In this document: piece after piece, positions 8,969 to 18,449 of the stretch
Numbering within the stretch: position 1 is the stretch's first letter
Layout: every line of letters begins with the position of its first letter
Assembly (NCBI RefSeq): GCF_016863635.1
Contig: NZ_BOPG01000028.1
Span: 38,340 to 102,339 of the forward strand
Reading direction: 5' to 3'
Origin: Virgisporangium aurantiacum
Lineage (GTDB): Bacteria; Actinomycetota; Actinomycetes; Mycobacteriales; Micromonosporaceae
Length of the DNA: 64,000 nucleotides
Notes under the pieces: model-generated
The model's input: only the letters and a program-made list of their open reading frames with translations
Database searches by the model: none
What the model was told of the DNA's origin: nothing
Program-made: the position numbers and the translations under genes

Positions 8969-11900
8969 AGATGCCCCGCCGCCGTCTCGCGGCCGTCCTG
9001 CCCCTGGTGTTGATCGCGTCCTCGATCGGGGCGTTGTCGCTGCCCCGTCGCGCGTCGGCGGTGGAGCCGTCGGTGCCGCTGGAAAGCGTGGCCTCGACGC
9101 CGGTGACGCAGCAGCCGATGCTGCCGCGGTCGGCGTCCGACCAGGCGACGACGAGCGCGTTGCGCGGGAACCAGCCGGCGGGAGGCGCGCCGTTACCGGG
9201 CGCCGGTACGGCGACGGCGAGTCCGTTGGCGCCGTCGGCGGGATGGCAGGTGTCCGGGCACACCGGGTCGTTCCAGTGGTCGTACCCGTTGCGGGTGCCG
9301 CCGGTGCCGGGCGGGCTGGCGCCGCAACTGGCGTTGAGCTACTCGTCGGCGAGCGTCGACGGCCGCACGAGCGCGACGAACAACCAGCCCTCGTGGGTCG
9401 GCGACGGATGGGACCTGTCGGTCGGGTTTATCGAGCGCAGCTACGGCGTCTGCGCGCAGGACACGACGGGCGGGGCGGCGCCCCGGACCGGAGATCTGTG
9501 CTGGCGCAGCGACAACGCGACGTTGGCGTTGCCCGGTGCCGGCGGCCAACTGGTCTTCGAGACGGGCAACCTGTGGCGGCTGCAGAACGACGACGGCAGC
9601 CGGATCGAACGGCTCGGCAACGGCGGCAACGGCGACGACAACGGTGAGTTCTGGAAGGTCACCACCGTCGACGGCATGCAGTACTTCTTCGGGTCGCGGC
9701 CGGACGCCGCCTCGACGTGGACCGTGCCGGTGTTCGGCGACGACGCGAACGAGCCGTGCAACCGGCCGGGCAACTTCGGCGGATCGTGGTGCCAGCAGGC
9801 GTGGCGGTGGAACCTGGACAGGGTCGTCGACGCTCGGGGCAACACGATCGTCTACGACTACACGGCCGAGTCGAACCGGTACGGGCTGAACCAGTTGCCG
9901 GCCGGGGTGGACTACATCCGCGGGGGTGTGCTGAAGACCGCCTCGTACGGGATGCAGTCGGGTGAGGCGGCCACGGCGCGGGTGGAGTTCGTGCCGGCCG
10001 ACCGGTGCGTGCCGGGCAGCGACTGCCTGCAGAAGAAGGAGAACTGGCCGAACTGGCCGGACGTGCCGTGGGAGAACCACTGCGACGGCACCTGCGCCGA
10101 CCGGCACTCGCCGACGTTCTGGTCGACGAAGCGGTTGGCCGCGGTGAAGACGCACGTGGCCACCGGCGGCGCCTTCAAACAGGTGGACTCGTGGGAGCTG
10201 ACCCACCAGTTCCCGAACCCCGGCGACGGCGAGAAGGCCGCGCTGTGGCTGCAGAGCATCGTCCACAAGGGACACGTCGGCGGCGAGATCACCCTGCCGG
10301 CGGTGACGTTCGAGGGCGAGCGCCGGCCGAACCGGGTGTACGTGACGGACGGGTACGCGCCGTTGAACCGGTTCCGGGTCAGTGCGGTGGTGTCGGAGTC
10401 CGGCGGCGTGGTCGACGTCGAGTACAAGCGCGAGGACTGCACCGCGACCGACAAGCCGGCGCAGGAGCACGAGAACACGCGCCGCTGCTTCCCGGTGTGG
10501 TGGGCCAAGGACGACCAGACCGAGCGCAAGGACTGGTTCCACAAGCACGTCGTCGACGCGGTGACGCAGACCGACCGGATCGGGCCCGACCTGGAACAGG
10601 TCGACCAGTTCGTGCGGTACGAGTACTCGGATCCGGCCTGGCACTACGACACGTCGGAGTTCACGGCGGAGAACCGGCGGACGTGGAACGAGTTCCGCGG
10701 CTTCGCCAAGGTGGTGATCCGCAACGGCAAGACCGACGACGTCTACGGCAAGGTGACCAGCGTCGAGGAGCGCTACCACCAGGGCATGGACGGCGACGTG
10801 CTGCCCGGCAACGGCCGGCGGACCCGGACGGTCAACGACGGGGTGAACCCGGAGCGGGCCGACCACGACGCACTGGCCGGCTTCCCGTTCTTCACCGCGA
10901 CCCGCTTCGGCGACACGGACCGGGTCGTCACCAAGGCGGTGTCGGTGCCGAAGCTCGGCGACGTGCGGGCCCGCCGGGAGGTGACTCGGCCCAACCTGCC
11001 GAGTTTCTGGTACGAGGCGCGGTTCGTGCGCACCGACACGGTACGGACGTTCACGGCGCTGGACGGCGGCCGGTGGCGGGAGACGAAGGTCGTCCACGAC
11101 TACACCGACCGCGGAATCGTGGTCAAGACCGACGACCTCGGCGACATGAGCACGTCCGACGACGACCGGTGCACGGAACTGACGTTCCGCCCGAACACGG
11201 ACGTGTGGCTGCTGAACGCGGCCGCCCGGACCCGGACGGTCGGGGTGAGCTGCGGCGGCCGGCCGACGCTGCCCGACGACCTGATCAGCGACACGCGGGT
11301 GCGGTTCGACGGCAACACCGGGTTCGACCAGCCGCCGACCCGGGGCGACGTGGTACAGACACAGGTCGCCCGGGACCACCAGCCGGGCAGGGAACCGGTG
11401 TACGTGACGGCGAGTTCGGCCGTCTACGACCGGTACGGCCGGGCGGAGTCGACCACCGACGGGCTCAACCGCACGTCGACCGTGGCGTTCACCCCGGCGA
11501 CGGGTGGCCCGGTGACGCAGACCGTGGCCAGAAACGCCCTGGGCCACGCGATCACCACGACCCTGGAGCCGGCGTGGGGCCTGCCGCGGACGGTGACCGA
11601 CGCCAACGAGCGGACGACCGAGACCGCCTACGACCCGCTCGGCCGCGTCTCCGCGACCTGGGCGCCCAACCGCACCCGCAGCAGCGGCGCGACGGCCAAC
11701 TACACGTACGCGTACGCGATCAACAAGGACGCGCCGTCGGTGGTGACGACGACGGTGCTGGGCCCGAACGGCAATCCGGTGACGTCGAAGGTGTTGTACG
11801 ACGGCCTGTTGCGGGCGCGGCAGACCCAGCAGCCGGCGGCCGGTGGCGGCCGGCTCATCGTCGACACCAGCTTCGACAGCCAGGGCCGCCAGTACCGGGT

Positions 11901-14900
11901 GACCGAGCCGTACTACCAGTCGAACCCGGTCGACGACAGGATCTGGGTCGCCGCCGACGCCGCGATCCCCGGCATCACGCTCACCACCTACGACGAGGTG
12001 GGCCGGGTCTCGAAGACCGAGTTCATGGTCGCCGACCAGCCGGTGCAGACCACGACGATCACGTACACCGGCGACCGTGTCCAGGTCGTCCCGCCGGCCG
12101 GCGCGCCACCGACGACCTCGGTCCTCGACGCCCACGGCCGGACCGTGGAACTGCTCCAGGGTGGCGAGAGCACCCGATACACCTACACGAAGGCCGGCGA
12201 GCTGGCGTCGGTCACCGACCCCGCGAACAACACCTGGCGGTACCACTACGACCTGCTGGGTCAGCTGATCCGTACCGAGGACGTCGACGCCGGCGTCACC
12301 ACGATGCGGTACGACGCCGCGGGCCAGCTGACGGGCACGACCGACGGCCGCGGCGTCAGCCTGCTGTACGGCTACGACGCGCTGGGCCGGCGCACCAGCG
12401 TCACCAAGGACGCCACGCCGCTGGCCGCCTGGACCTACGACACGGCCGACAAGGGCATCGGGATGCCGGCCACCGCCACCCAGTACGTCGACGGCGCCGC
12501 GTGGGCCACCAAGGTCGGCAGCTACAACTCCCTGTACCTGCCGAACAGCGTGCACCTCGACGTCCCCGAGACGGTGCTCGCGCAGACCCTGGGCAACAAG
12601 CGCTACACGACGACCTACGAGTACAACGTCGACGGCAGCCTCAAGGCCGAGGTGATGCCCGCGGTCGGCGACGCGACGTCGGGCCTGAAGAGCGAACGGG
12701 TCACCCGCACCTACGACGACAGCGGCCGTCCCCTGACGCTGTACGGCGCGCTGAACGGCACCACGTACGACTACGTGACCGCGACCCAGTACACGCGGTA
12801 CGGCGAGACCCATCGCGTGCAACTGGGCGAGGAGGGCCGGCGGGTCTGGCTGTCGAACTACCGCGAGCGCGGCACCCGACGGCTGATCCGGCAGGTGGTC
12901 GACGCGGAGGTGCCGGCGCCGCAACAGGCCGACGTCGCCTACACCTACGACCCGGCCGGCAACATCACCTCGATCAGGACCGCGACACCGAACGATGTCG
13001 ACCTGCAGTGCTTCCGGTACGACCAGCACCGCAGGATCGCCGACGCCTGGACGCCGGCGGCCGACTGCGCGACCTCGCCGGCCGTGGCGTCCCTCGGCGG
13101 CCCGGCCCGGTACTGGAACAGCTACTCCTACGATCCGGCCGGAAACCGCACCGGCGACGTGCAGCACGGCCCGACCGCCGACACCACCCGCCGCTACACC
13201 TACCAGGGCACGACACACCGGCTCCAGTCGGTCACCACGACCGGCCCGACCAACCCGGGCCGCAGCGACTTCGCCTACGACGCGTCCGGCAACACCACGA
13301 CCCGCCCGGGCCAGACCCTCGACTGGACGCCGCAGGGCCGCCTCGACACGGTCACCGAGGGCGCGCGGGCCACCCGGTACGTGTACAGCGCCGACCAGAA
13401 CCGGTTGCTGCGCAACGACCCGACCGGCGTCACCCTGTATCTGGGCGCACAGGAGGTCCGCCTGGACAAGGGAACCGGCGCCATCAAGGCGACCCGGTAC
13501 TACAGCCACGGCGGTGCCGCGGTGGCCGTCCGGACCGGTGGCGGCGGGTCCGACGGTTCGTGGACGTGGCTGGCGGGCGACCACCAGAACACGACCACCC
13601 TGACGATCGACGCGAACACGATGGCGGTGAACCGGCGCCGGTTCGACCCGTTCGGCGGACCCCGCGGCACGCAGGTGCCGTTCGCGACCGACAAGGGCTT
13701 CGTCGGCGGCACCACCGACCCCTCGACCGGGCTGACCCACCTCGGCGCCCGCGAGTACGACCCCGCCCTCGGCCGGTTCGTCTCCACCGACCCGATCCTG
13801 TTGCCGGGCGATCCGCAGCAGCTCAACGGTTACGGCTACGCCAACAACAGCCCGATCACCTTCTCCGACCCGAGCGGCCTGGTCCGCACCAACTGCCCCG
13901 ACGGCGAATGCCGCGGCGGCGGCTGGGACAAGGGCAAGAGCCCGGCCTCGACCTACGGCGGCTCGACGGGCAGCGTCATCAACAACGGCAACGGCTCCCG
14001 CTGCCCGGACGGCGCGGCCACCTGCCGCTCGGTGGGGGCGACGCAGAGCGTCAGCAAGACCGGAATCAAGGTCAAGAAGACCACACACGGCAACTACCTG
14101 AACGGGTTGCGGCTCCCGGCGTCGGTCAGCGACGTCGACGCCCTCGTCGCCGGCATGGACGACTTCGCCGGCGCGGGCTACTTCTCGGACAAACCCGAGA
14201 ACTACCACACCGACGACGAGCGGCGTGGCCGGTTCCGCGACACGCTGTGGGCGCTGATCGGTGCCTGCGAGCGCTCGGCGCAGTACGCCTGCAACCGGAA
14301 GACCTACGAATGGGCGCAGGCACAGCAGGACCGCCTCATGCGTACGGAGCTGGAGACCGCGGAGGAGGCCGCCGGCTACGTCCCCGGCGGGTTGGGCGGC
14401 GGCCGCCGCGGCGCCGGAAAGTCCACCGCCCGCAGCGGATGCAACGGCAGAAGCTTCGAGCCCGGCACGAAGGTTCTGCTCGCCAACGGGAAAACCAAAC
14501 GGATCCGGGACCTCAAGCCCGGCGACACGGTGCTCGCCACCGATCCCGTCACCGGCCGGACGGCCGCCCGTCGCGTGGTGCAGGTGCACGTGAACGACGA
14601 TGTCGATCTCGTTGATCTGCGGGTCCGCGAGGCGGACGGAAGCATCGAGACGATTCACACGACGGACAACCACCCGTTCTGGCTCGCCGCCCGCGGCGCC
14701 TGGGTGGACGGCGGGCACCTCCGTCCGGGTGACGTGCTGAGCGGCCCCGGCGGTGGAACGGCGGAGGTCGTCGACGTCTCGGCCTACCGCAGCGAGAAGC
14801 TCATGTTCGACCTCACGGTCGACGACATCCACACGTACTACGTGGTCGCCGGCGACACCCCGGTACTGGTGCACAACTGTGGATCCGATGATCTGGTGCA

Positions 14901-15219
14901 CGTCTACCGGGCCCCACGAGCGGGCAATGGTCAAGATGAGCTTGCCAACGGGCTGAATCCGACACGGCACACAGGGGGCAACCGCAATGCCTACATCGGG
15001 ACGGAAGACGTCGCGAAAAAGTGGGCTGACTATAGTGTGCGCGGGTACGAGGACGGATATATCAAGTTCACGTTCAGGCGCTCCGAGTTCGAAGAGCACT
15101 TCGGTCCGGGACTGAGATATGAGGGCGGTCCCGGGTTGGAGTGGGAGATTCCGTATGGAAAGATTGATCTCTTCAATCAGTTGACACGATCGCGAGAGTG
15201 GCATTGGGCTCCGTATTAG
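8965..15219 (+). CDS. RHS-repeat polymorphic toxin with Hint protease and variable C-terminal toxin
   Basis: This 2084-residue protein has a signal peptide (RRRLAAVLPLVLIASSIGA). A SpvB-like N-terminal region (VSGHTGSFQWSYPL) is followed by many RHS/YD repeats (YDPLGRV, YDALGRR, YTYDPAGN). The RHS-associated core is at about 1590-1640 (YDPALGRFVSTDP ... NSPITFSDPSGL). A Hint (intein-like) autoprocessing domain spans about 1830-1972, from FEPGTKVLLANG to the terminal VLVHNC. Everything after that (about 112 residues) is a separate tip with lower GC, the expected position of the toxin. Its fold is not certain. VYRA near the start and a late EWEIP resemble the R...E pattern of ADP-ribosyltransferases, but this is tentative. 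The next small gene overlaps its end and is the likely antidote. Confidence 0.9.
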   Translation: MKMPRRRLAAVLPLVLIASSIGALSLPRRASAVEPSVPLESVASTPVTQQPMLPRSASDQATTSALRGNQPAGGAPLPGAGTATASPLAPSAGWQVSGHTGSFQWSYPLRVPPVPGGLAPQLALSYSSASVDGRTSATNNQPSWVGDGWDLSVGFIERSYGVCAQDTTGGAAPRTGDLCWRSDNATLALPGAGGQLVFETGNLWRLQNDDGSRIERLGNGGNGDDNGEFWKVTTVDGMQYFFGSRPDAASTWTVPVFGDDANEPCNRPGNFGGSWCQQAWRWNLDRVVDARGNTIVYDYTAESNRYGLNQLPAGVDYIRGGVLKTASYGMQSGEAATARVEFVPADRCVPGSDCLQKKENWPNWPDVPWENHCDGTCADRHSPTFWSTKRLAAVKTHVATGGAFKQVDSWELTHQFPNPGDGEKAALWLQSIVHKGHVGGEITLPAVTFEGERRPNRVYVTDGYAPLNRFRVSAVVSESGGVVDVEYKREDCTATDKPAQEHENTRRCFPVWWAKDDQTERKDWFHKHVVDAVTQTDRIGPDLEQVDQFVRYEYSDPAWHYDTSEFTAENRRTWNEFRGFAKVVIRNGKTDDVYGKVTSVEERYHQGMDGDVLPGNGRRTRTVNDGVNPERADHDALAGFPFFTATRFGDTDRVVTKAVSVPKLGDVRARREVTRPNLPSFWYEARFVRTDTVRTFTALDGGRWRETKVVHDYTDRGIVVKTDDLGDMSTSDDDRCTELTFRPNTDVWLLNAAARTRTVGVSCGGRPTLPDDLISDTRVRFDGNTGFDQPPTRGDVVQTQVARDHQPGREPVYVTASSAVYDRYGRAESTTDGLNRTSTVAFTPATGGPVTQTVARNALGHAITTTLEPAWGLPRTVTDANERTTETAYDPLGRVSATWAPNRTRSSGATANYTYAYAINKDAPSVVTTTVLGPNGNPVTSKVLYDGLLRARQTQQPAAGGGRLIVDTSFDSQGRQYRVTEPYYQSNPVDDRIWVAADAAIPGITLTTYDEVGRVSKTEFMVADQPVQTTTITYTGDRVQVVPPAGAPPTTSVLDAHGRTVELLQGGESTRYTYTKAGELASVTDPANNTWRYHYDLLGQLIRTEDVDAGVTTMRYDAAGQLTGTTDGRGVSLLYGYDALGRRTSVTKDATPLAAWTYDTADKGIGMPATATQYVDGAAWATKVGSYNSLYLPNSVHLDVPETVLAQTLGNKRYTTTYEYNVDGSLKAEVMPAVGDATSGLKSERVTRTYDDSGRPLTLYGALNGTTYDYVTATQYTRYGETHRVQLGEEGRRVWLSNYRERGTRRLIRQVVDAEVPAPQQADVAYTYDPAGNITSIRTATPNDVDLQCFRYDQHRRIADAWTPAADCATSPAVASLGGPARYWNSYSYDPAGNRTGDVQHGPTADTTRRYTYQGTTHRLQSVTTTGPTNPGRSDFAYDASGNTTTRPGQTLDWTPQGRLDTVTEGARATRYVYSADQNRLLRNDPTGVTLYLGAQEVRLDKGTGAIKATRYYSHGGAAVAVRTGGGGSDGSWTWLAGDHQNTTTLTIDANTMAVNRRRFDPFGGPRGTQVPFATDKGFVGGTTDPSTGLTHLGAREYDPALGRFVSTDPILLPGDPQQLNGYGYANNSPITFSDPSGLVRTNCPDGECRGGGWDKGKSPASTYGGSTGSVINNGNGSRCPDGAATCRSVGATQSVSKTGIKVKKTTHGNYLNGLRLPASVSDVDALVAGMDDFAGAGYFSDKPENYHTDDERRGRFRDTLWALIGACERSAQYACNRKTYEWAQAQQDRLMRTELETAEEAAGYVPGGLGGGRRGAGKSTARSGCNGRSFEPGTKVLLANGKTKRIRDLKPGDTVLATDPVTGRTAARRVVQVHVNDDVDLVDLRVREADGSIETIHTTDNHPFWLAARGAWVDGGHLRPGDVLSGPGGGTAEVVDVSAYRSEKLMFDLTVDDIHTYYVVAGDTPVLVHNCGSDDLVHVYRAPRAGNGQDELANGLNPTRHTGGNRNAYIGTEDVAKKWADYSVRGYEDGYIKFTFRRSEFEEHFGPGLRYEGGPGLEWEIPYGKIDLFNQLTRSREWHWAPY

Positions 15220-15539
15220 GAACCGAAGACATCCACGACATGCCGCCGTCGCAGTGGGGTGTTCTGGACCCGGAACTGGTCGGAACTGTCGTCGAGGTGC
15301 GGATCCTGTGTGTCCACCCGTTCGGGGTCGGTGTTCACCTGACTGCCCAAGGTGCCTACGGACACGTCAACGCACCTCGTGTGACGGATGACCGATTCAC
15401 GGTCGACGAGGCCTCACGTCACATCGGTGAGGTCCGGAGAGGCCTTGTCCTTGCTGCGGAACCGGGCAGGCAGCCCACTCTCACGATCCGTCCCTCAGAG
15501 GTTCCGGACCGCAGCGATCCGCATGGTCAGATCATCTGA
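15198..15539 (+). CDS. S1-like small protein, candidate immunity protein for the RHS toxin
   Basis: The 113-residue frame starts at GTG 15198, inside the last codons of the RHS toxin (22-nt overlap). An internal ATG at 15240 is an alternative start. Small genes directly after, or overlapping, the C-terminus of polymorphic toxins are usually immunity genes. The core (GTVVEVRILCVHPFGVGV, then GHVNAP, then a G...L...QPTLTIRPS ending) matches the strand pattern of an S1/OB nucleic-acid-binding fold: PFGxGV in place of the usual FGAFV, and TLTIRPS in place of LSLK. If real, an OB-fold antidote would be unusual. There is no signal peptide, so it is cytoplasmic. Confidence 0.7.
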   Translation: MALGSVLGTEDIHDMPPSQWGVLDPELVGTVVEVRILCVHPFGVGVHLTAQGAYGHVNAPRVTDDRFTVDEASRHIGEVRRGLVLAAEPGRQPTLTIRPSEVPDRSDPHGQII

Positions 15540-15568
15540 ACCGACGAGGCGGTCCGACGGGAAGGTCG

Positions 15569-16252
15569 TCAGCCGGGTTTGACGGCACCGGCCAGGACGT
15601 CGGCCGTCCGGTCGATCATGTCCTTGGCCTCCGCGCTCGCCAGTGGGTTCGAGCGCAGCTTGCCGGTGTACGGGGGGAGGACGTCGTTGCCCTGCGCGGA
15701 GATGTCGACGATCACGTTGCCGCGGCGGATGACGACCGTACCGTTGCCGAGGGTCAGGCCGGCGATCTCGGCGCTGCCGTAGAAGTAGTACGCCTCGTCG
15801 TAGTTGCGGTCCTGTTGTTGCGTACCGATCTGGCGGACCTCACCGGTCTCGCCGATGGTGACGTTGACGCCCCGCCCACGCGCCGTGTCGCTGCGTTTCT
15901 TGGTGTCGAAACGGGTCTTCGCACCCGGGACGTCGTCCCATGCCTCGTACTCGACGCCGATCGAGCGGCTCTTGTACTTGTCGCCGGTGTCCAGCTCCCA
16001 CGTGCAGCCGAGAAGGCTGCTGCCGGTCCGCCGGTTCTTGACGACCTTCAGCGTCGCGGCGACGTCGGCGGGCAGGACGGCGCAGGCGTCGGTCGGGGTG
16101 GCGAACCTGGAGATGGGGGAGTCCGGCGCGGACGCGGACGGTGTGCCTTCGGCCGGGTCGGCCGCCTTTCCGGCCGGCTCGGTCGACCCACCGCACGCGG
16201 TGACGACGACCGTGGACAGGACGACGACGGCCGGACGGATCCATCGGTGCAT
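15569..16252 (-). CDS. DUF3558-like lipoprotein
   Basis: The 227-residue protein has a lipobox signal peptide (VVVLSTVVVTACGG, Cys20) and a Ser/Pro/Asp-rich linker. The globular part (DACAVLPADVAATL ... LLGCTWELD) has the paired cysteines and C-W motif of actinobacterial DUF3558-type lipoproteins. The start at 16252 has AGGAG eight bases upstream. It is the last of three related lipoprotein genes on this strand; the gap to the previous one is 21 nt, so they form one operon. The function is unknown; the family is anchored to the outer face of the membrane. Confidence 0.75.
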   Translation of the reverse strand: MHRWIRPAVVVLSTVVVTACGGSTEPAGKAADPAEGTPSASAPDSPISRFATPTDACAVLPADVAATLKVVKNRRTGSSLLGCTWELDTGDKYKSRSIGVEYEAWDDVPGAKTRFDTKKRSDTARGRGVNVTIGETGEVRQIGTQQQDRNYDEAYYFYGSAEIAGLTLGNGTVVIRRGNVIVDISAQGNDVLPPYTGKLRSNPLASAEAKDMIDRTADVLAGAVKPG

Positions 16253-16273
16253 GGTTCTGACTCCTGAACGTGG

Positions 16274-17011
16274 TCAGCCGAGCAGGCTGAGGACTTCCCC
16301 GGCGATGCCGAGGACGGTCGGCTGAAGTTGGTCCTCGGCGACCGCGCTGGTCACCAGTTGCAGGCCGCGGGGTTTCGACGGATCCGAACGCAGATCGGCG
16401 CCGCTGAACGAGATGGACACGTAGGCGTTGCTCGACCGGATGATCAGGTCGACCGATCCGCCCTCGCCCAGGCTCGACGTCTCCACCGCGAAGAAGTAGG
16501 CCGCCTCGTCGCCAAGACCGGCCGGTGCGTCGCTGCGTTTGACCTGCCGCTCGGGGTCGGTCCGCAGCTTCTCCTTCTTGAGTTCGTAGATCCCCGTGGC
16601 GACCTGGACGGACTTCGGGAACGCCGGGTCTATCACCGAGTACGTGACCGACAGGGTGAACATGTTGGGCCGTCCGTTCGGGCCCTTCGCGGGATTGTCG
16701 ACGCTCCAGGAACACCTCAGCACGGTGTAGTCGACGAGCGTGCCGGTCGCTGGGTCCGAATCCATGCCGGGCAGCGAGTTCTTCGACGGCTGCTGGAGTT
16801 TGAACTTCTGCGCGGTGGCCGGCGTGACGCCCGCGCACTGGTCGGCCGGTGGGGAGAATCTGCCCGCCGGCCCGACCAACTGGCTCGGTGACGATGCGGC
16901 GCCCGGTGTCGCGTCGTCTCCCGAGCGGGGAAGGGCACCGCATCCGGCCGCGCCGAGGAGGAGCCCGGCGAGCACGAGCCCACACACCGACGAACGGCGT
17001 TTCCGTGTCAT
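16274..17011 (-). CDS. DUF3558-like lipoprotein
   Basis: The 245-residue protein has a lipobox (LAGLLLGAAGCGA). The mature part starts with a Ser/Pro-rich linker, then ADQCAGVTPATAQKF and LRCSWSVDN, the cysteine pattern shared with the two neighbours. A later stretch (DLIIRSSNAYVSISFSG) corresponds to the TVVIRRGNVIVDIS strand pair of the downstream gene, supporting paralogy. It lies nine bases after the stop of the first lipoprotein gene. No catalytic motif was seen. Confidence 0.75.
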   Translation of the reverse strand: MTRKRRSSVCGLVLAGLLLGAAGCGALPRSGDDATPGAASSPSQLVGPAGRFSPPADQCAGVTPATAQKFKLQQPSKNSLPGMDSDPATGTLVDYTVLRCSWSVDNPAKGPNGRPNMFTLSVTYSVIDPAFPKSVQVATGIYELKKEKLRTDPERQVKRSDAPAGLGDEAAYFFAVETSSLGEGGSVDLIIRSSNAYVSISFSGADLRSDPSKPRGLQLVTSAVAEDQLQPTVLGIAGEVLSLLG

Positions 17012-17020
17012 GTGCCCGGT

Positions 17021-17650
17021 TCAGCCGACGAACGTGGTGATGCCGTCGATGGCCTGCTTCAGCGTCGGCAGGAGCGGCTTGGCGTCGGCCGACGTGGAGT
17101 TGACCATCACCAGGACGCTGTCGTTGCCGATCCGTTTCGCGGCCACCAGCGCCAGCTTGAAGTTGCTTCCCGGCGTCTCGTAGTAGTACGCGACGTCGCC
17201 GATGCCCTGTGCCTGGGTCACCTTCCGCTTCTTCGCGGTGGTGGCCGCGGCGTCCCGCTCCTGGCCGCCGGCACCGGGCATGAATGCCACCACCAGGCCC
17301 GCGACGGTGTCGGTCCGGACGTTGATGAGGGCGCTGTGGGTCGTTCGGACGCTGTCCTTCTTCGGCGGTGCCGGGTCGCACGACATCGTGGCGAGCTTGT
17401 TGGCCGGCACGGCGAGCGCCTCGCCGATCGCCTTCGGATCGACCAGCGCGCAGATGTCGAACGTGCCGTCGCCCTTCGCGGTGGGCGTGGTCGTCGGCGT
17501 GGCGGTCGCTCCGGTGTCCTGCTGGCCGACGTGCGTACCGGACGACGAGCGTTTGCTGCCACCACGTCGCTTGGATCCGCATCCGACGACGACGAGCGTC
17601 ACGACCAGTGCCACGGCCATCCACAGCTTGGCGTTGTTTCGGGTATCCAC
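17021..17650 (-). CDS. DUF3558-like lipoprotein (first gene of the set)
   Basis: The 209-residue product starts at GTG 17650 with AGAGG just upstream. It has a single hydrophobic segment ending in a lipobox (VALVVTLVVVGCGS), a basic/Ser-rich linker and then DICALVDPKAIGEAL and MSCDPAPP. The C-terminal ITTFVG helix ends the protein. It resembles the two following lipoproteins in architecture and in the strand pattern (DSVLVMVNSTS), although sequence identity is low. It is divergent from the inhibitor-like gene at 17892. Confidence 0.72.
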   Translation of the reverse strand: MDTRNNAKLWMAVALVVTLVVVGCGSKRRGGSKRSSSGTHVGQQDTGATATPTTTPTAKGDGTFDICALVDPKAIGEALAVPANKLATMSCDPAPPKKDSVRTTHSALINVRTDTVAGLVVAFMPGAGGQERDAAATTAKKRKVTQAQGIGDVAYYYETPGSNFKLALVAAKRIGNDSVLVMVNSTSADAKPLLPTLKQAIDGITTFVG

Positions 17651-17891
17651 AATCCTCTGCTTTCGCGTAGGTCGCCGGCAGCGTGTCCACGGCAGCGTGT
17701 CCGGTGCTCAACCTGAGGCACGCTACGGTGGCCCGCTTTCATATCGCTGACGTGCCGCTCGGCGCTCCCACCCGCGCATACGCCGGTCGGTGCATGCGGC
17801 ACGACAGGGCGGCGCAAGGCGGATCGGTCACGCTGGACCGCGTTCTGCGACATTTCGGTACGCCGAATCCCCTACTCCGCAAAGGATGCCG

Positions 17892-18440
17892 ATGAAGATT
17901 GCTCAATTGTTGTTCCGGGCGACGCTCGGGTTGGTGTCGATCGCCGGCGCCGTCGTCGTCCACTCCGGTGCCGCCGACGCACAGGAACCCTTCGCCGCAC
18001 AGGTCAAGTCGGCCGGGCTGACCACGGCGCAGGCACGGACGCTGCAGGCGCGGATCGACGCGCTGCTGGCGGCAGAGGGCGGTACCCAGATCGGGGCCAA
18101 CCGGGTGCGCTGGGCCGACGGCAGCGGAGACACGACCGTGCCGCTCCCCGGCGAGGCACGCGCCCGCACGCTGGGTGTGGGTGCGCAGGCGGAACTGTGT
18201 GACTACGGCTACCTGTGCCTGTTCCAGTACCAATGGTTCGGCGGCGACCGGCGGATGCTGTACTTCTGCGAAGACCACTCCACGCCGTACTCGTTCAACT
18301 CCTACATCAACAACCAGACGTACGGCACCCGCGCGGTCTTCAAGAGCGTCTTCAAGGCGCCGATACACATCACGGACGGTGCCCCCTCGTCCAAGGTGTG
18401 GTTCGACGGGTCGACAACGTACTACATCAAGGCCTGCTGA
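17892..18440 (+). CDS. Secreted peptidase inhibitor family I36 / crystallin-like protein
   Basis: The start is ATG 17892 with AAAGGA five bases upstream; the frame is open earlier without a ribosome site. The 182-residue protein has a signal peptide (LFRATLGLVSIAGAVVV ... AADA), a short helical propeptide-like region, and a C-terminal domain LCDYGYLCLFQYQWFGG ... NQTYGTRAVFKSVF. This is the C-x-Y-x-x-L-C-L-(W/F) pattern of I36 (SMI-type metalloproteinase inhibitor) and beta/gamma-crystallin proteins. Many relatives have no proven inhibitor activity. It ends nine bases before the convergent GH5 gene. Confidence 0.75.
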   Translation: MKIAQLLFRATLGLVSIAGAVVVHSGAADAQEPFAAQVKSAGLTTAQARTLQARIDALLAAEGGTQIGANRVRWADGSGDTTVPLPGEARARTLGVGAQAELCDYGYLCLFQYQWFGGDRRMLYFCEDHSTPYSFNSYINNQTYGTRAVFKSVFKAPIHITDGAPSSKVWFDGSTTYYIKAC

Positions 18441-18449
18441 CAGACGCGA

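Noticed and set aside
9193..15204. A 2003-codon open frame on the minus strand antisense to the RHS gene
   Set aside because: It is a shadow frame caused by high third-position GC of the plus-strand gene; its product is Arg/Val/Gly-rich without domains, and the plus frame shows clear RHS and Hint motifs.
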